NCBI GenBank assembly: GCA_964432595.1
Contig: CAYSOF010000006.1
Span: forward strand, 1-64,000
Source of the DNA: DASYLJ01 sp964432595
Lineage (GTDB): Bacteria; Desulfobacterota; Binatia; DP-6
Direction of reading: 5' to 3'
DNA: 64,000 nucleotides
Shown: in pieces, positions 52,754 through 61,508 of the stretch
Layout: each line of letters begins with the position of its first letter
Numbering within the stretch: the first letter of the stretch is position 1
Notes under the pieces: generated by a model
Database searches by the model: none
Seen by the model: only the letters and a program-made list of their open reading frames with translations
What the model was told of the DNA's origin: nothing
Position numbers and translations under genes: made by a program

Positions 52754-53413
52754 TCACCACCGTCCCTCCTCCGCCATGCTCACGTAGCGCGCCTGGCCCA
52801 CGATCACGTGGTCGAGCACGCGGATGCCGATGAGCTCGCCGGCCTGGCGCAGCCGCTCGGTGATCGCCGTGTCCTCCGGCGACGGCGCCGGGTCGCCGCT
52901 CGGATGGTTGTGGACGAGGATGATCGCGGCCGCGGCGCCGCGGATCGCCGGTGCGAACACCTCGCGCGGATGGACGAGCGCGGCCGTCAGCGTACCTTCC
53001 GACACGTGCACCTCACCCTGTACGCGGTTGCGGCCGTCGAGGAGCAGCACGAAGAAGTGCTCGCGGTCGAGCTGCGGCAAACGGCCCCGGAAATGCGCCC
53101 ACACCGCGGCGGCGTCGCGGATCGTGTGCCGCGCTTCCAGCGGCTGGCCCGCCGCACGACGGCCCAGCTCGAGCGCCGCACGCAGCACCGCAGCGCGACG
53201 GCGCCAGCGCGGTCCCAACACCGCGGCGAGCGGCGGCGCGCCGCGATCGATCCGACGCAGCCCGCCCGTCGCGCGCAACACCGACGCCGCGCGATCGACC
53301 GCGTCGGGTCCGCCCACGCCGCCGTCGAGCAGCACGCCCAGCAGCTCGGCGTCGCTGCACTCCGCGCCGCCCGCCGCGAGCACCCGATCCCGCACCACCC
53401 CGCCGTCGTCCAT
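52754..53413 (-). CDS. radC: RadC-family JAB domain protein
   Basis: The product has 219 residues. A helical N-terminal half (SDAELLGVLLDGG) precedes an MPN/JAB domain with the metal motif VHNHPSGDPAPSPED (HxH ... D) and the closing VLDHVIVG. DREHFFVLLLDGRNRVQGEV is the typical RadC strand set. Biochemical role is unsettled in all bacteria. It lies upstream of vapBC on the same strand but is separated from it by the vapBC operator. Confidence 0.9.
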   Translation of the reverse strand: MDDGGVVRDRVLAAGGAECSDAELLGVLLDGGVGGPDAVDRAASVLRATGGLRRIDRGAPPLAAVLGPRWRRRAAVLRAALELGRRAAGQPLEARHTIRDAAAVWAHFRGRLPQLDREHFFVLLLDGRNRVQGEVHVSEGTLTAALVHPREVFAPAIRGAAAAIILVHNHPSGDPAPSPEDTAITERLRQAGELIGIRVLDHVIVGQARYVSMAEEGRW

Positions 53414-53467
53414 GCGCCTGCTCGTAGGCGACGGCGCGAGCTGCGGCGATCCCTGCGAGCGGACGCC

Positions 53468-54640
53468 CTACGCCGAACGCACGAGGAACGCCTTCAAGTA
53501 CGCGCCCTCGGGGTGCGCCAGCAGCGTCGGGTGGTCGGGCGGGTGGTCGAATTCTCCGACGAGCTGCACGCTGCGGCCGGCCGCCGCGGCGGCGCCGGCG
53601 ACGATCTCGCGAAACGCCGCACGGTCGAGATGCTGCGAGCAGGAGCACGTCAGCAGCCAGCCGCCCGGCGCGAGGCGGCGGAACGCCTGCAGGTTGACGT
53701 CGCGATAGCCGCGCACGCCCGGACGCAGATCGCGCCGGCGACGCACGAACGGCGGCGGGTCGAGCACGATCACGTCGAACGGCTCGCGCCCTGCGCGCAG
53801 CCACTCGAAGACGTCGCCCTCGACACACTCCGACGCCTCCGCCGGCAGGCCGTTCAACGTCCACGCTGCCTCGGCCAGCTCGAGCGCCGGCCGCGACGAG
53901 TCGACGGACACGACGCGCGCCGCGCCGCCGAGCGCCGCGGCGATCGAGAACCCGCCGGTGTACGCGAAGAGGTTCAGCACGTGCCGGTCGCGCGCGAGGG
54001 CGCGGATGCGGGCCCGGTTGTCGCGCTGGTCGAGGAAGAAGCCGGTCTTCTGCCCGTGCACGAGGTCGACGAGGAGCCGCACGCCGTTCTCGACGATCTC
54101 GAGCGGCACCGGCGGCTCCTCGCCGAAGAGCACCCCGCGCGCGCCGGCGAGGCCCTCCTCGGCGCGCACACCGCCCTCGCTCCGCTGCAGGATGCCGCGC
54201 GGCGACGCCACCGCCCCGAGCGCCTCGACGAGCCACGGCAGCAGCTTCGCCGCGCCCGCGGTCAACACCTGGCACACGAGGAAGTCGCCGTAGCGATCGA
54301 CGACGATGCCGGGCAGCCGATCGCCCTCCCCGTTCACCAGCCGATACGCGGTCAGCTCCGGCGGCAACGTCGCCGCCCGCAGGGCCGCCGCCTCGCGCAG
54401 TCGCCGCGTGACGAGCGCCTGCGACACCGGCTCGTCGTCGAGCGACAGCACGCGGACGGCGATGCTCGTTCGTGGGTTCACGTAGCCCGCGGCCACGAAC
54501 TGCCCGCTCGCGGCGACGACGCGGACCGCCTCCCCGGGCTCGGCGTCGTCGAGCCCCGACGCGATCGCGCCGGAGAAGATCCACGGATGGCCGGCACGCA
54601 CCGGCGTCTCGCGACCCGGCTTCAAGGTGATCACGTGCAT
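53468..54640 (-). CDS. Class I rRNA (cytosine-C5)-methyltransferase, RlmI-like
   Basis: The product has 390 residues. An N-terminal PUA domain (residues 1-75, KPGRETPVRAGHPWIFSGAI) precedes an EEHEE-type strand region and a Rossmann methyltransferase. Motifs: KTGFFLDQRDNRARI, LNLFAYTGGFSIAAALGGA (SAM loop), VIVLDPPPFVRRRRDL (catalytic DPPPF) and LTCSCSQHLD (motif with the nucleophilic Cys). It is related to RlmI, which makes m5C in 23S rRNA. It starts 2 bp after moaC. Confidence 0.88.
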   Translation of the reverse strand: MHVITLKPGRETPVRAGHPWIFSGAIASGLDDAEPGEAVRVVAASGQFVAAGYVNPRTSIAVRVLSLDDEPVSQALVTRRLREAAALRAATLPPELTAYRLVNGEGDRLPGIVVDRYGDFLVCQVLTAGAAKLLPWLVEALGAVASPRGILQRSEGGVRAEEGLAGARGVLFGEEPPVPLEIVENGVRLLVDLVHGQKTGFFLDQRDNRARIRALARDRHVLNLFAYTGGFSIAAALGGAARVVSVDSSRPALELAEAAWTLNGLPAEASECVEGDVFEWLRAGREPFDVIVLDPPPFVRRRRDLRPGVRGYRDVNLQAFRRLAPGGWLLTCSCSQHLDRAAFREIVAGAAAAAGRSVQLVGEFDHPPDHPTLLAHPEGAYLKAFLVRSA

Positions 54641-54642
54641 GG

Positions 54643-55134
54643 CTACTCGCCGCGCCGCCGGAACGTACCGCTGCGGCCGCCGCGCTTTTCGACGAGGCGG
54701 ATCGCACCGATCGCCATCTCGCGGTCGACCGCCTTGCACATGTCGTAGAGCGTCAGCCCGGCGACGGCGACTGCGGTCAGCGCCTCCATCTCGACGCCCG
54801 TCCGCGCCTCGACGCGCACGCGGCTCTCGATGCGAACGCACGAGGCCTTCGGATCGGGCGTCAGCGTGACGTCGACGTGCGAGAGCGGGAGCGGATGGCA
54901 CAGCGGGATCAGGTCGGCGGTGCGCTTGGCCGCCATGATCCCGGCGAGCTTGGCGACGGCGAGGACGTCGCCCTTCGGCAGGTCGCCGGCGGCGATCAAC
55001 GCGAGTGTGGCCGGCCGCATGGTGACGTCGCCCCGGGCGACGGCCTCGCGCCGCGTGACGCTTTTCGCGCCGACGTCCACCATGCGAGCGCGCCCGCGGG
55101 CGTCGAGGTGCGAGAGACGTGAGGCGCGCGGCAC
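54643..55134 (-). CDS. moaC: Cyclic pyranopterin monophosphate synthase
   Basis: The product has 163 residues. SHLDARGRARMVDVGAK, KGDVLAVAKLAGIMAAKRTA, LIPLCHPLPLSHV and TGVEMEALTAVAVAGLTLYDMCKAVD cover the whole MoaC family, including the active-site Asp in CKAVD. It makes cPMP, the first molybdopterin intermediate, with MoaA (not in the window). I choose GTG 55134, because the product then has the usual length and a TTGAGC-N17-TACCCA promoter ends 7 nt upstream. Confidence 0.94.
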   Translation of the reverse strand: MPRASRLSHLDARGRARMVDVGAKSVTRREAVARGDVTMRPATLALIAAGDLPKGDVLAVAKLAGIMAAKRTADLIPLCHPLPLSHVDVTLTPDPKASCVRIESRVRVEARTGVEMEALTAVAVAGLTLYDMCKAVDREMAIGAIRLVEKRGGRSGTFRRRGE

Positions 55135-55141
55135 GACGGGC

Positions 55142-55170
55142 TGGGTACCCCAGGCCGCGCGCCGGCTCAA
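55142..55170 (-). promoter_or_regulatory. Leaderless-type moaC promoter
   Basis: Minus-strand TTGAGC (55165-55170) and TACCCA (55142-55147) are 17 nt apart and end 7 nt before GTG 55134. No ribosome-binding site intervenes. It is divergent from the trxB promoter. Confidence 0.42.
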
Positions 55171-55182
55171 CCGCATCGGAGA

Positions 55183-55211
55183 TTGCCGTGCCGGGCGAGC
55201 GGTCTTATAGT
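55183..55211 (+). promoter_or_regulatory. trxB promoter with very short leader
   Basis: TTGCCG (55183-55188), a 17-nt spacer and TATAGT (55206-55211, five of six consensus bases) place initiation about 5 nt before ATG 55224. No Shine-Dalgarno is present. Confidence 0.55.
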
Positions 55212-55223
55212 CCCGCGACCATC

Positions 55224-56174
55224 ATGAGCGACGTCAAGCACCACAAGGTCCTGATCCTCGGCTCCGGCCCCGCCGGCCTCACGGCCGCCATCTACGCCGC
55301 ACGGGCGAACCTCCAGCCCACGGTCGTCGAGGGATCGCAGCCGGGCGGGCAGCTCACCATCACCACGGACGTCGAGAACTACCCCGGCTTCGCCGACGGC
55401 GTCCTCGGCCCCGAGATGATGGAGATCTTCAAGAAGCAGGCGGCCCGCTTCGGCACGACGTTCATCTACGGCGACGTCACGAAAGTCGACCTCTCGAAGC
55501 GACCGTTCGCGGTCGAGATGGGCGCCGACAAGCACCTCGCGGAGACGCTCATCATCGCCACCGGCGCCAGCGCCAAGCTGCTGGGGCTGCCGAGCGAGAA
55601 GCGCCTCATGGGCTACGGCGTCTCGGCCTGTGCCACCTGCGACGGGTTCTTCTTCAAGGGCAAGGAGGTCGCGGTCGTCGGCGGCGGCGACACGGCGGTC
55701 GAGGAGGCGACCTTCCTGACGCGCTTCGCCACCAAGGTGAAGCTGCTCCACCGCCGCGAGGAGCTGCGCGCGTCGAAGATCATGCAGGATCGCGCCCGCA
55801 AGAACCCGAAGATCGAATTCGTGTGGAACGTCGTGGTCGACGACATCCTCGGCGACGAGAAGAACGGCGGCATCACGGGCCTGGTCCTGAAGGACACGAA
55901 GACCAACCAGACGCGCGAGATGCCCACCGAGGGCCTCTTCATCGCGATCGGGCACGAGCCGAACACGAAGCTCTTCGCGGGTCAGCTCACGATGGACGAC
56001 CGCGGCTACCTGATCACCGACGCGAAGACCTCGTACACCAGCGTCCCCGGCGTGTTCGCATGCGGCGACGCGCAGGACCCGACGTACCGCCAGGCCGTGA
56101 CGGCCGCCGGCTCCGGCTGCATGGCGGCGATCGACGCCGAGCGCTTCCTCGAAGCGCAGGAGCACGCCGGCTAG
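55224..56174 (+). CDS. trxB: Thioredoxin reductase
   Basis: The product is a 316-residue low-molecular-weight flavoenzyme. FAD site VLILGSGPAGLTAAIYAARA, redox-active Cys136 and Cys139 in SACATCDGFF, NADPH site VAVVGGGDTAVEEA and late FAD motif PGVFACGDAQDPTYRQAVTAAGSG are complete. It reduces thioredoxin with NADPH in the cytoplasm. ATG 55224 follows a strong -10 closely. Its TAG stop shares a CTAG with the convergent gene. Confidence 0.96.
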   Translation: MSDVKHHKVLILGSGPAGLTAAIYAARANLQPTVVEGSQPGGQLTITTDVENYPGFADGVLGPEMMEIFKKQAARFGTTFIYGDVTKVDLSKRPFAVEMGADKHLAETLIIATGASAKLLGLPSEKRLMGYGVSACATCDGFFFKGKEVAVVGGGDTAVEEATFLTRFATKVKLLHRREELRASKIMQDRARKNPKIEFVWNVVVDDILGDEKNGGITGLVLKDTKTNQTREMPTEGLFIAIGHEPNTKLFAGQLTMDDRGYLITDAKTSYTSVPGVFACGDAQDPTYRQAVTAAGSGCMAAIDAERFLEAQEHAG

Positions 56175-56689
56175 GGGCAGAACACGGCGAGGTGGAAGCC
56201 GCCGTCGGTGTCCGCGCCGGTGACGTCGTAGGTGTTGACGAAGACGCCGTTCGCCTCTGCGAACCGGGGTGCCACCAGCAGACCGCCGCGGATCGGCTCC
56301 GAGAAGCCGCCGACCCCGAGCATCGCGACGTACGCGCACCCGGTGACGTCGCGATCGAAGATCACCTCGTAGCTGCCGTCGCCCATCGCCGTCGGGCCGA
56401 TCTCCGACGTCAGGAACTGCAGCTCGAGCTTCTCCGTGGACGTCACGTGGCTGCCGCGCGCGAGCGTGCCGTCGGCGTTGACGACCGCCCAGAGCGCCGT
56501 CGCGTCGGCGCCATCCTCGCCGGCAGGTCCGGTCGGCCCGACCGCGCCGAACTGCGACAGGTCGACCGCGGTCTCCTTCTTCTTGCAGGCCTCGCGGACG
56601 AACATCGCGCCGCTCTTCTTCTGGCAGATCACGGCGGCACTCGCCGGCATCGCGATCGCCATGGCCATCACCACCACCATCGTCCGCAT
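56171..56689 (-). CDS. Secreted protein with short collagen-like segment
   Basis: The product has 172 residues. Signal peptide MRTMVVVMAMAIAMPASA. Residues about 20-40 (VICQKKSGAMFVREACKKKE) form a cysteine/lysine module. DLSQFGAVGPTGPAGEDGAD contains a few collagen-like Gly-X-Y triplets, then a beta-rich domain of about 110 residues (ELQFLTSEIGPTAMGDGSYE, YEVIFDRDVTGCAYVAMLGV) with a C-terminal LAVFCP. I recognise the layout as recurrent in GC-rich deltaproteobacteria-like genomes but know no function. Likely extracellular. Confidence 0.72.
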   Translation of the reverse strand: MRTMVVVMAMAIAMPASAAVICQKKSGAMFVREACKKKETAVDLSQFGAVGPTGPAGEDGADATALWAVVNADGTLARGSHVTSTEKLELQFLTSEIGPTAMGDGSYEVIFDRDVTGCAYVAMLGVGGFSEPIRGGLLVAPRFAEANGVFVNTYDVTGADTDGGFHLAVFCP

Positions 56690-56720
56690 GTGCCGCCGTT
56701 AGCACTGCGGACGGCGCGCC

Positions 56721-57413
56721 TCAACCCGCGGCGCGGCGCTGGAATTCGCGGGCGCGGCGGCTCGACGTCGTCAGCTCGAGGAACAGCAGCCCGCGCATGA
56801 TGCCGCCGAACAACGCGACGACGGCGGCCACGAGCGCGGTCACCACGCCGTACGGGCCGGCCGGGAGCAGGATGCCGATCCCGACGAGCACGACGATGAG
56901 CAGGATGTTCGCGGGGAACCACTCGATCCAGTACGTGCCGATGAAGCGATAGCTCTGCACCAGGAGGTCCGTCGACGCGTAGCGGCCGAGGTAGATGAGC
57001 TCCGGGATCGCGTTCAGGAAGACGAGGATCGCGAGCGCGAAGACGATCTCCAGGAACGGGAACGGCCGCAGCGCGAGCTGCGCGACGAACTGCAGGAGGA
57101 ACAGCAGGAAGCCGACGTTGATCAGCTCGGAGAGGTACGTCGTGAAGCTGCCAGGCAGGTCCGTCAGGTCGGCGCGGCCCGCGCGGACGACCCCCTCCAT
57201 CATCGTCAGCCACGAGCTGGCGGCCGCCGCGGCGGCCAGCGTCCACAGGACGCCGCCGACGATGCCGAGCGGCGCCAGCAGGCCCTGCGCCAGCCCGAGC
57301 AGCATCGGATAGGCGACCGCGACGACGAGGAGGACGGCGTTCCGCACCGTCAGCTCACCCGCGCGCCGGAAGACGCGCGCGTACATCGCGATCGTGTCGG
57401 TGAGCCAGCTCAT
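56721..57413 (-). CDS. Polytopic membrane protein of unknown function
   Basis: The product has 230 residues and about five or six hydrophobic segments (AVLLVVAVAYPMLLGLAQGL, IVGGVLWTLAAAAAASSWLT, ELINVGFLLFLLQFVAQLAL, IVFALAILVFLNAIPELIYL, ILLIVVLVGIGILLPAGPYG). The ATG overlaps the hisF stop as ATGA, so it is translated with the his operon. No catalytic motif and no recognised family (a DUF4013-like fold is possible). Its link to histidine synthesis is unclear. Confidence 0.72.
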   Translation of the reverse strand: MSWLTDTIAMYARVFRRAGELTVRNAVLLVVAVAYPMLLGLAQGLLAPLGIVGGVLWTLAAAAAASSWLTMMEGVVRAGRADLTDLPGSFTTYLSELINVGFLLFLLQFVAQLALRPFPFLEIVFALAILVFLNAIPELIYLGRYASTDLLVQSYRFIGTYWIEWFPANILLIVVLVGIGILLPAGPYGVVTALVAAVVALFGGIMRGLLFLELTTSSRRAREFQRRAAG

Positions 57414-58186
57414 GCGACCGGCCGCATCGGCACGCCGCGCGCCGCGAGGTACGCCTTCGCCTCGCCGACGGTGTGGGTCCCGTAATGGAAGATCGACGCC
57501 ACCAGCGCCGCCGACGCACCACCCGCCGCGAGCCCGTCGTACATGTGCTCGAGGGTGCCGACGCCACCCGAGGCGATCACCGGGATGCTCACCGCGTCGA
57601 CCACGGTGCGCGTCAGCTCGATGTCGTAGCCGATCTTCGTGCCGTCGCGGTCCATGCTGGTCAGCAGGATCTCGCCGGCGCCGGCGCGCTCCATGCGCAC
57701 CGCCCACTCGATCGCGTCGAGGCCCGTCGGACGCCGTCCACCATGCGTGAACACCTCCCAGCCCTGCGACGGATCGCCGGCCGCGCGACGGCGCGCGTCG
57801 ACGGCCACCGTGATGCACTGTGCACCGAAGCGCTCCGACGCCTCCTGCACGAACGCCGGGTTCTCGACCGCCGCGGTGTTGATCGACGCCTTGTCGGCGC
57901 CGGCGTTCAGCAGCGCACGCACGTCGGCGACCGTCCGCACGCCGCCGCCGACGGTGAGCGGCATGAACACGCGGTCGGCCGTGCGGGCGACGACGTCGAG
58001 GATGATCGGCCGCGCCTCGTGCGACGCCGTGATGTCGAGAAAGCACAGCTCGTCGGCGCCCTCGGCGTCGTAACGGGCGGCGATCTCGACGGGGTCGCCC
58101 GCGTCCGTCAGCTCGAGGAACTGCACGCCCTTCACGACGCGGCCCTGCTTCACGTCGAGACACGGGATGATGCGACGGGCGAGCAT
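57410..58186 (-). CDS. hisF: Imidazole glycerol phosphate synthase, cyclase subunit
   Basis: The product is a 258-residue TIM barrel. RIIPCLDVKQGRVVKGVQF carries the catalytic Asp11. TVGGGVRTVADVRALLNAGADK is the first phosphate-binding motif, and the second catalytic Asp lies in VAVDAR. ASGGVGTLEHMYDGL is the second phosphate site. With HisH it forms imidazole glycerol phosphate and AICAR. ATG 58186 overlaps the hisA stop by one base (TGATG). Confidence 0.96.
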   Translation of the reverse strand: MLARRIIPCLDVKQGRVVKGVQFLELTDAGDPVEIAARYDAEGADELCFLDITASHEARPIILDVVARTADRVFMPLTVGGGVRTVADVRALLNAGADKASINTAAVENPAFVQEASERFGAQCITVAVDARRRAAGDPSQGWEVFTHGGRRPTGLDAIEWAVRMERAGAGEILLTSMDRDGTKIGYDIELTRTVVDAVSIPVIASGGVGTLEHMYDGLAAGGASAALVASIFHYGTHTVGEAKAYLAARGVPMRPVA

Positions 58187-58902
58187 CAGGCGCGCTCCAA
58201 CGCGAGGGCGGCCTGCAGGTCGACGGCGCCGGTGTAGAGGGCCTTGCCGACGATGATGCCCTCGACGCCGAGCGTCGCGGCGGCCTCGATGTGCGCCAGC
58301 GAGCCCACGCCGCCCGACGCGATCACCGGGATGCCCGACGCCGCGGCGACCGCGCGCGTGCCGTCCAGGTCGGGGCCCTGCTCGGTGCCATCGCGCGCGA
58401 TGTCGGTGTAGATGATGGCCGCCGCGCCCTGCTTGGCGACCGTGGCGGCGAGGTCGGTCGCCTGGACCGACTCGCCTTCGAGCCACCCCGCCACGCGCAC
58501 CAGCCCGTCGCGCGCGTCGATGCCGACGGCGATGCGTCCCGGATGCTTGCGGCACAGGGCCTCGCACAGCGCGGGATCGCGCACGGCGACGGTGCCGAGG
58601 ATGGCCCGCGCGACGCCCGTCGCGAGGACCGTCTCGACGCCGGCCGCATCGCGCATGCCGCCGCCGACCTGCACCGGGATGCGCACGGCCTTGCAGATCG
58701 CGGCGACCAGCGGCGCCTGCACGGGGCTGCCCGCACGGGCGCCGTCGAGGTCGACGACGTGCAGCCAGCGCGCACCGGCCGCCTCCCAGCGCTTCGCCAC
58801 GGCGACCGGGTCGTCGCCGTAGACGGTCTCGCGCGCGAAGTCGCCTTCGACGAGGCGGACGCAGCGGCCGCCGCGCAGGTCGATCGCCGGATAGATCGTC
58901 AT
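58186..58902 (-). CDS. hisA: ProFAR isomerase
   Basis: The product is a 238-residue TIM barrel paralogous to HisF. YPAIDLRGGRCVRLVEGD holds the catalytic Asp8. QVGGGMRDAAGVETVLATGV and ASGGVGSLAHIEAAATLGVE are the two phosphate sites, and IYTDIARDGTEQGPDL carries the second Asp. It isomerises ProFAR to PRFAR. It overlaps hisH as ATGA at its start. Confidence 0.96.
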   Translation of the reverse strand: MTIYPAIDLRGGRCVRLVEGDFARETVYGDDPVAVAKRWEAAGARWLHVVDLDGARAGSPVQAPLVAAICKAVRIPVQVGGGMRDAAGVETVLATGVARAILGTVAVRDPALCEALCRKHPGRIAVGIDARDGLVRVAGWLEGESVQATDLAATVAKQGAAAIIYTDIARDGTEQGPDLDGTRAVAAASGIPVIASGGVGSLAHIEAAATLGVEGIIVGKALYTGAVDLQAALALERA

Positions 58903-59519
58903 GACAGCGTGCGGATGAAGCCCTGGACGAGCGCCAGGCCGACGCGCTGGCTCTTTTCCGGATGGAAGACGCCGGCGTAGACGTTGTCGTGCGCGACGCT
59001 CGACACGAAGTCGACGCCGTACGACGTGGTCGTCGCGACGATCGATTCGTCGGCCGGCTGCGGGAAGTACGAGTGGAGGAAGTAGACCCAGCTGCCGTCC
59101 GGCACGTCGGCGAGCGCCGGCGGTGTGCGAACGAGATGCAGCTGGTTCCATCCCATGTGCGGCACCTTGCGCTCCGCGTCCCGCGGAAACCGCACGACGC
59201 GGCCGCCGAAGACGCCGAGGCCCTGCACGCCCGGCGACTCCTCGCTCTCGTCGAACAGCAGCTGCATGCCGACGCAGATACCGAGGAACGGCCGGCCCGA
59301 GCGCGCCGCGTGCACGACGGGCTCGACGAGCCCCGCGGCGGTGAGGTTGTGCATGCACGTGCCGAACGCACCCTGCCCCGGCAACACGACGGCCTCGGCC
59401 GACGCGATACGGTCGGCGTCGCTCGTGATCTCCGCGGCTTCGCCCAGACGCTCGAACGCCTTCTGTGCGCTGCGGAGGTTGCCGACGCCGTAGTCGACGA
59501 TGGCGACGCGCGCCCTCAC
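58899..59519 (-). CDS. hisH: Imidazole glycerol phosphate synthase, glutaminase subunit
   Basis: The product is a 206-residue class I glutaminase. VAIVDYGVGNLRSAQKAF opens the fold. Cys82 in FLGICVGMQLLFDESEE is the nucleophile, and the triad His/Glu are in GVFHPEKSQ. It feeds ammonia to HisF. GTG 59519 overlaps the hisB stop as GTGA. Confidence 0.95.
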   Translation of the reverse strand: MRARVAIVDYGVGNLRSAQKAFERLGEAAEITSDADRIASAEAVVLPGQGAFGTCMHNLTAAGLVEPVVHAARSGRPFLGICVGMQLLFDESEESPGVQGLGVFGGRVVRFPRDAERKVPHMGWNQLHLVRTPPALADVPDGSWVYFLHSYFPQPADESIVATTTSYGVDFVSSVAHDNVYAGVFHPEKSQRVGLALVQGFIRTLS

Positions 59520-60145
59520 CCCGCCAGCGTTCCCTTCGTCGACAGGACGCCGCGCACGCGCGGATCGCGCTGCGTGGCGAGGTCGAGCGCGCGCGCGAGT
59601 GCCTTGAACGTCGCTTCGACGATGTGGTGCGGGTTCCGTCCCGACAGCATGCGGACGTGGAGGTTCATGCCCGCCTGGTTCACGAGCGCCAGCAGGAAGT
59701 CGTGGATCAGCTCGACGTCGAAGTTGCCGATCTTCGCCTGCTTGATCTTCACGTCGTAGACGAAGAACGGGCGGCCCGAGAGGTCGACGACGACCTGGAT
59801 CAGCGCCTCGTCGAGCGGCACCGTCGCCTCGCCGAAGCGACGGATGCCCGCCTTCTCGCCGAGCGCGTCACGCAGCGCCTGCCCGAGCACCAGGCCGACG
59901 TCCTCGACCGTGTGGTGGTAGTCGACGTCGAGATCGCCCTTCGCCTGCACGGTCAGGTCGAAGAAGCCGTGGCGGGTCAGCAGCTCGAGCATGTGATCGA
60001 GGAACGGGATGCCCGTCGCGACCTGGTAGCGGCCGTTGCCGTCCAGGTGCAGCTCGAGGCGGATGTCCGTCTCCTTCGTCTTGCGCGCCACGGTGGCGAC
60101 GCGTCCCTTCGGCCGCGCCGGGGCGCGACGAGCCTGCAGAGCCAT
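59516..60145 (-). CDS. hisB: Imidazoleglycerol-phosphate dehydratase
   Basis: The product is a 209-residue monofunctional dehydratase (no N-terminal phosphatase). The duplicated metal motifs FLDHMLELLTRHG and DVDYHHTVEDVGL come early, and ELIHDFLLALVNQAGMNLHV and NPHHIVEATFKALARAL are the second-half counterparts. GGGAGGA lies 8 nt before ATG 60145. A 52-bp gap with a tandem repeat separates it from hisD. Confidence 0.95.
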   Translation of the reverse strand: MALQARRAPARPKGRVATVARKTKETDIRLELHLDGNGRYQVATGIPFLDHMLELLTRHGFFDLTVQAKGDLDVDYHHTVEDVGLVLGQALRDALGEKAGIRRFGEATVPLDEALIQVVVDLSGRPFFVYDVKIKQAKIGNFDVELIHDFLLALVNQAGMNLHVRMLSGRNPHHIVEATFKALARALDLATQRDPRVRGVLSTKGTLAG

Positions 60146-60163
60146 CAGCGGGTTCCTCCCATG

Positions 60164-60230
60164 GCGAGCCTACGCCCCAGGGCTCGCGGCTGCGAGCCTA
60201 TGCCCCACGGCTCGCGGCTGCGAGCCGTTG
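60164..60230. repeat. 28-bp tandem repeat at the hisD 3' end
   Basis: Two units, 60164-60191 and 60192-60219, match at 26 of 28 bases; a partial third unit follows (60220-60226). Each begins GCGAGCC and ends GGCTCGCGGCT, so each can also fold into a GCGAGCC/GGCTCGC stem. The hisD stop lies in unit 2, so unit 1 is an extra copy of the gene's last codons plus stop. Confidence 0.75.
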
Positions 60231-61508
60231 CTCGACCGCGCGCGCGTGCGCGTCGAGGCCTTCGAGCCGCGCCAGCCGCGCGACGGCCGGGCCGAGCCGG
60301 CGGAGCGCCCGCGGCGACGCCTCGATCAGGCTCGTGCGCTTCACGAAGTCGTACACCCCGAGCGGCGACGCGAACCGCGCGGTCCCACCGGTCGGCAGGA
60401 CGTGGTTCGGGCCGGCCAGGTAGTCGCCGAACGCCTCGGGCGCGTACGGGCCGACGAAGATCGCCCCGGCGCGCCGCAGCTTCGGCAGCCAGCGCGACGG
60501 GTTCCGCACCATGAGCTCCAGGTGCTCGGGGGCCAGCCGTTCGGCCAGCGCGACGGCGTCGGCGAGCGACGCGGTGACGACGATCGCCCCGTACGCGCGC
60601 AGCGAGCGGACCGCGATGGTCCGGCGCGTCAGCGCCTGGAGCTGCCGGCCGAGCTCCGCGGCGACGCGCTCGGCGAGCCGGCGGTCGGGCGTGACGCACA
60701 TGGCCGCCGCCTGCGGATCGTGCTCGGCCTGCGACAGCATGTCGGCGGCGACGAACGCCGCGGGCGCGGAGCCGTCGGCGACGATCAGCACCTCGCTCGG
60801 ACCGGCGATGGAATCGATGTCGACCTGGCCGAACACCAGCCGCTTGGCCGTCGCCACGTAGATGTTCCCCGGCCCGACGATCTTGTCGGCCCGCGGAATG
60901 GTCTTCGTTCCGTACGCGAGCGCGGCGACGGCTTGTGCGCCGCCGACGCGATAGAGCGCGTCGATACCGGCCACGTGGCACGCGGCGAGGATGATCGACG
61001 GGTGCCCGTCGGCGCTCGGCGGGGAGACGGCGACGACCTCGTCGACGCCGGCGACCCGCGCCGGCACCGCGGTCATGAGGACCGTCGACGGATAGGCCGC
61101 GCGGCCGCCGGGCACGTAGAGCCCGACGCGCTCGAGCGGCCGGATGAGCTGCCCGACCTTCGCGCCGGCCGCGTCGCGCAGCGTCCAGGAGCGCTCGCGC
61201 TGGCGGACGTGGAACGCGCGGATGCGCCGCGCGGCCAGTGCGAGGTCGCGACGGACGGCCGCCGGCTGGTCGCGATACGCCGCCGCGAGGTCGTCCTGCG
61301 GGACGCGCACCGTCCGCGCCGTGAGCGCGACACCGTCGAAGCGCTTCGTGTACGCGAAGACTGCCGCGTCGCCACGGCGGCGCACGGCGTCGACGATGCG
61401 ACGGACGGCCGTCTCGACCTTCGCGCCGGCAGATTCGCCGCGCGTTTCGAGCCGCGCGAGCCGCGCCCGCGCCTTCGGCGAGCGTGCATCGAGGATCAGC
61501 TCCCTCAC
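60198..61508 (-). CDS. hisD: Histidinol dehydrogenase
   Basis: The product has 436 residues. GLYVPGGRAAYPSTVLMTAV, IYRVGGAQAVAALAYGT-like LYRVGGAQAVAALAYGTKTI, KIVGPGNIYVATAKRLVFG, IAGPSEVLIVADGSA and MLSQAEHDPQAAAM (zinc/active-site His and Gln) are complete. GPNHVLPTGGTARF is the late signature. It oxidises histidinol to histidine. GTG 61508 overlaps the murA stop as GTGA. Upstream of it hisG, often found here, is missing. Confidence 0.95.
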   Translation of the reverse strand: MRELILDARSPKARARLARLETRGESAGAKVETAVRRIVDAVRRRGDAAVFAYTKRFDGVALTARTVRVPQDDLAAAYRDQPAAVRRDLALAARRIRAFHVRQRERSWTLRDAAGAKVGQLIRPLERVGLYVPGGRAAYPSTVLMTAVPARVAGVDEVVAVSPPSADGHPSIILAACHVAGIDALYRVGGAQAVAALAYGTKTIPRADKIVGPGNIYVATAKRLVFGQVDIDSIAGPSEVLIVADGSAPAAFVAADMLSQAEHDPQAAAMCVTPDRRLAERVAAELGRQLQALTRRTIAVRSLRAYGAIVVTASLADAVALAERLAPEHLELMVRNPSRWLPKLRRAGAIFVGPYAPEAFGDYLAGPNHVLPTGGTARFASPLGVYDFVKRTSLIEASPRALRRLGPAVARLARLEGLDAHARAVEQRLAAASRGA

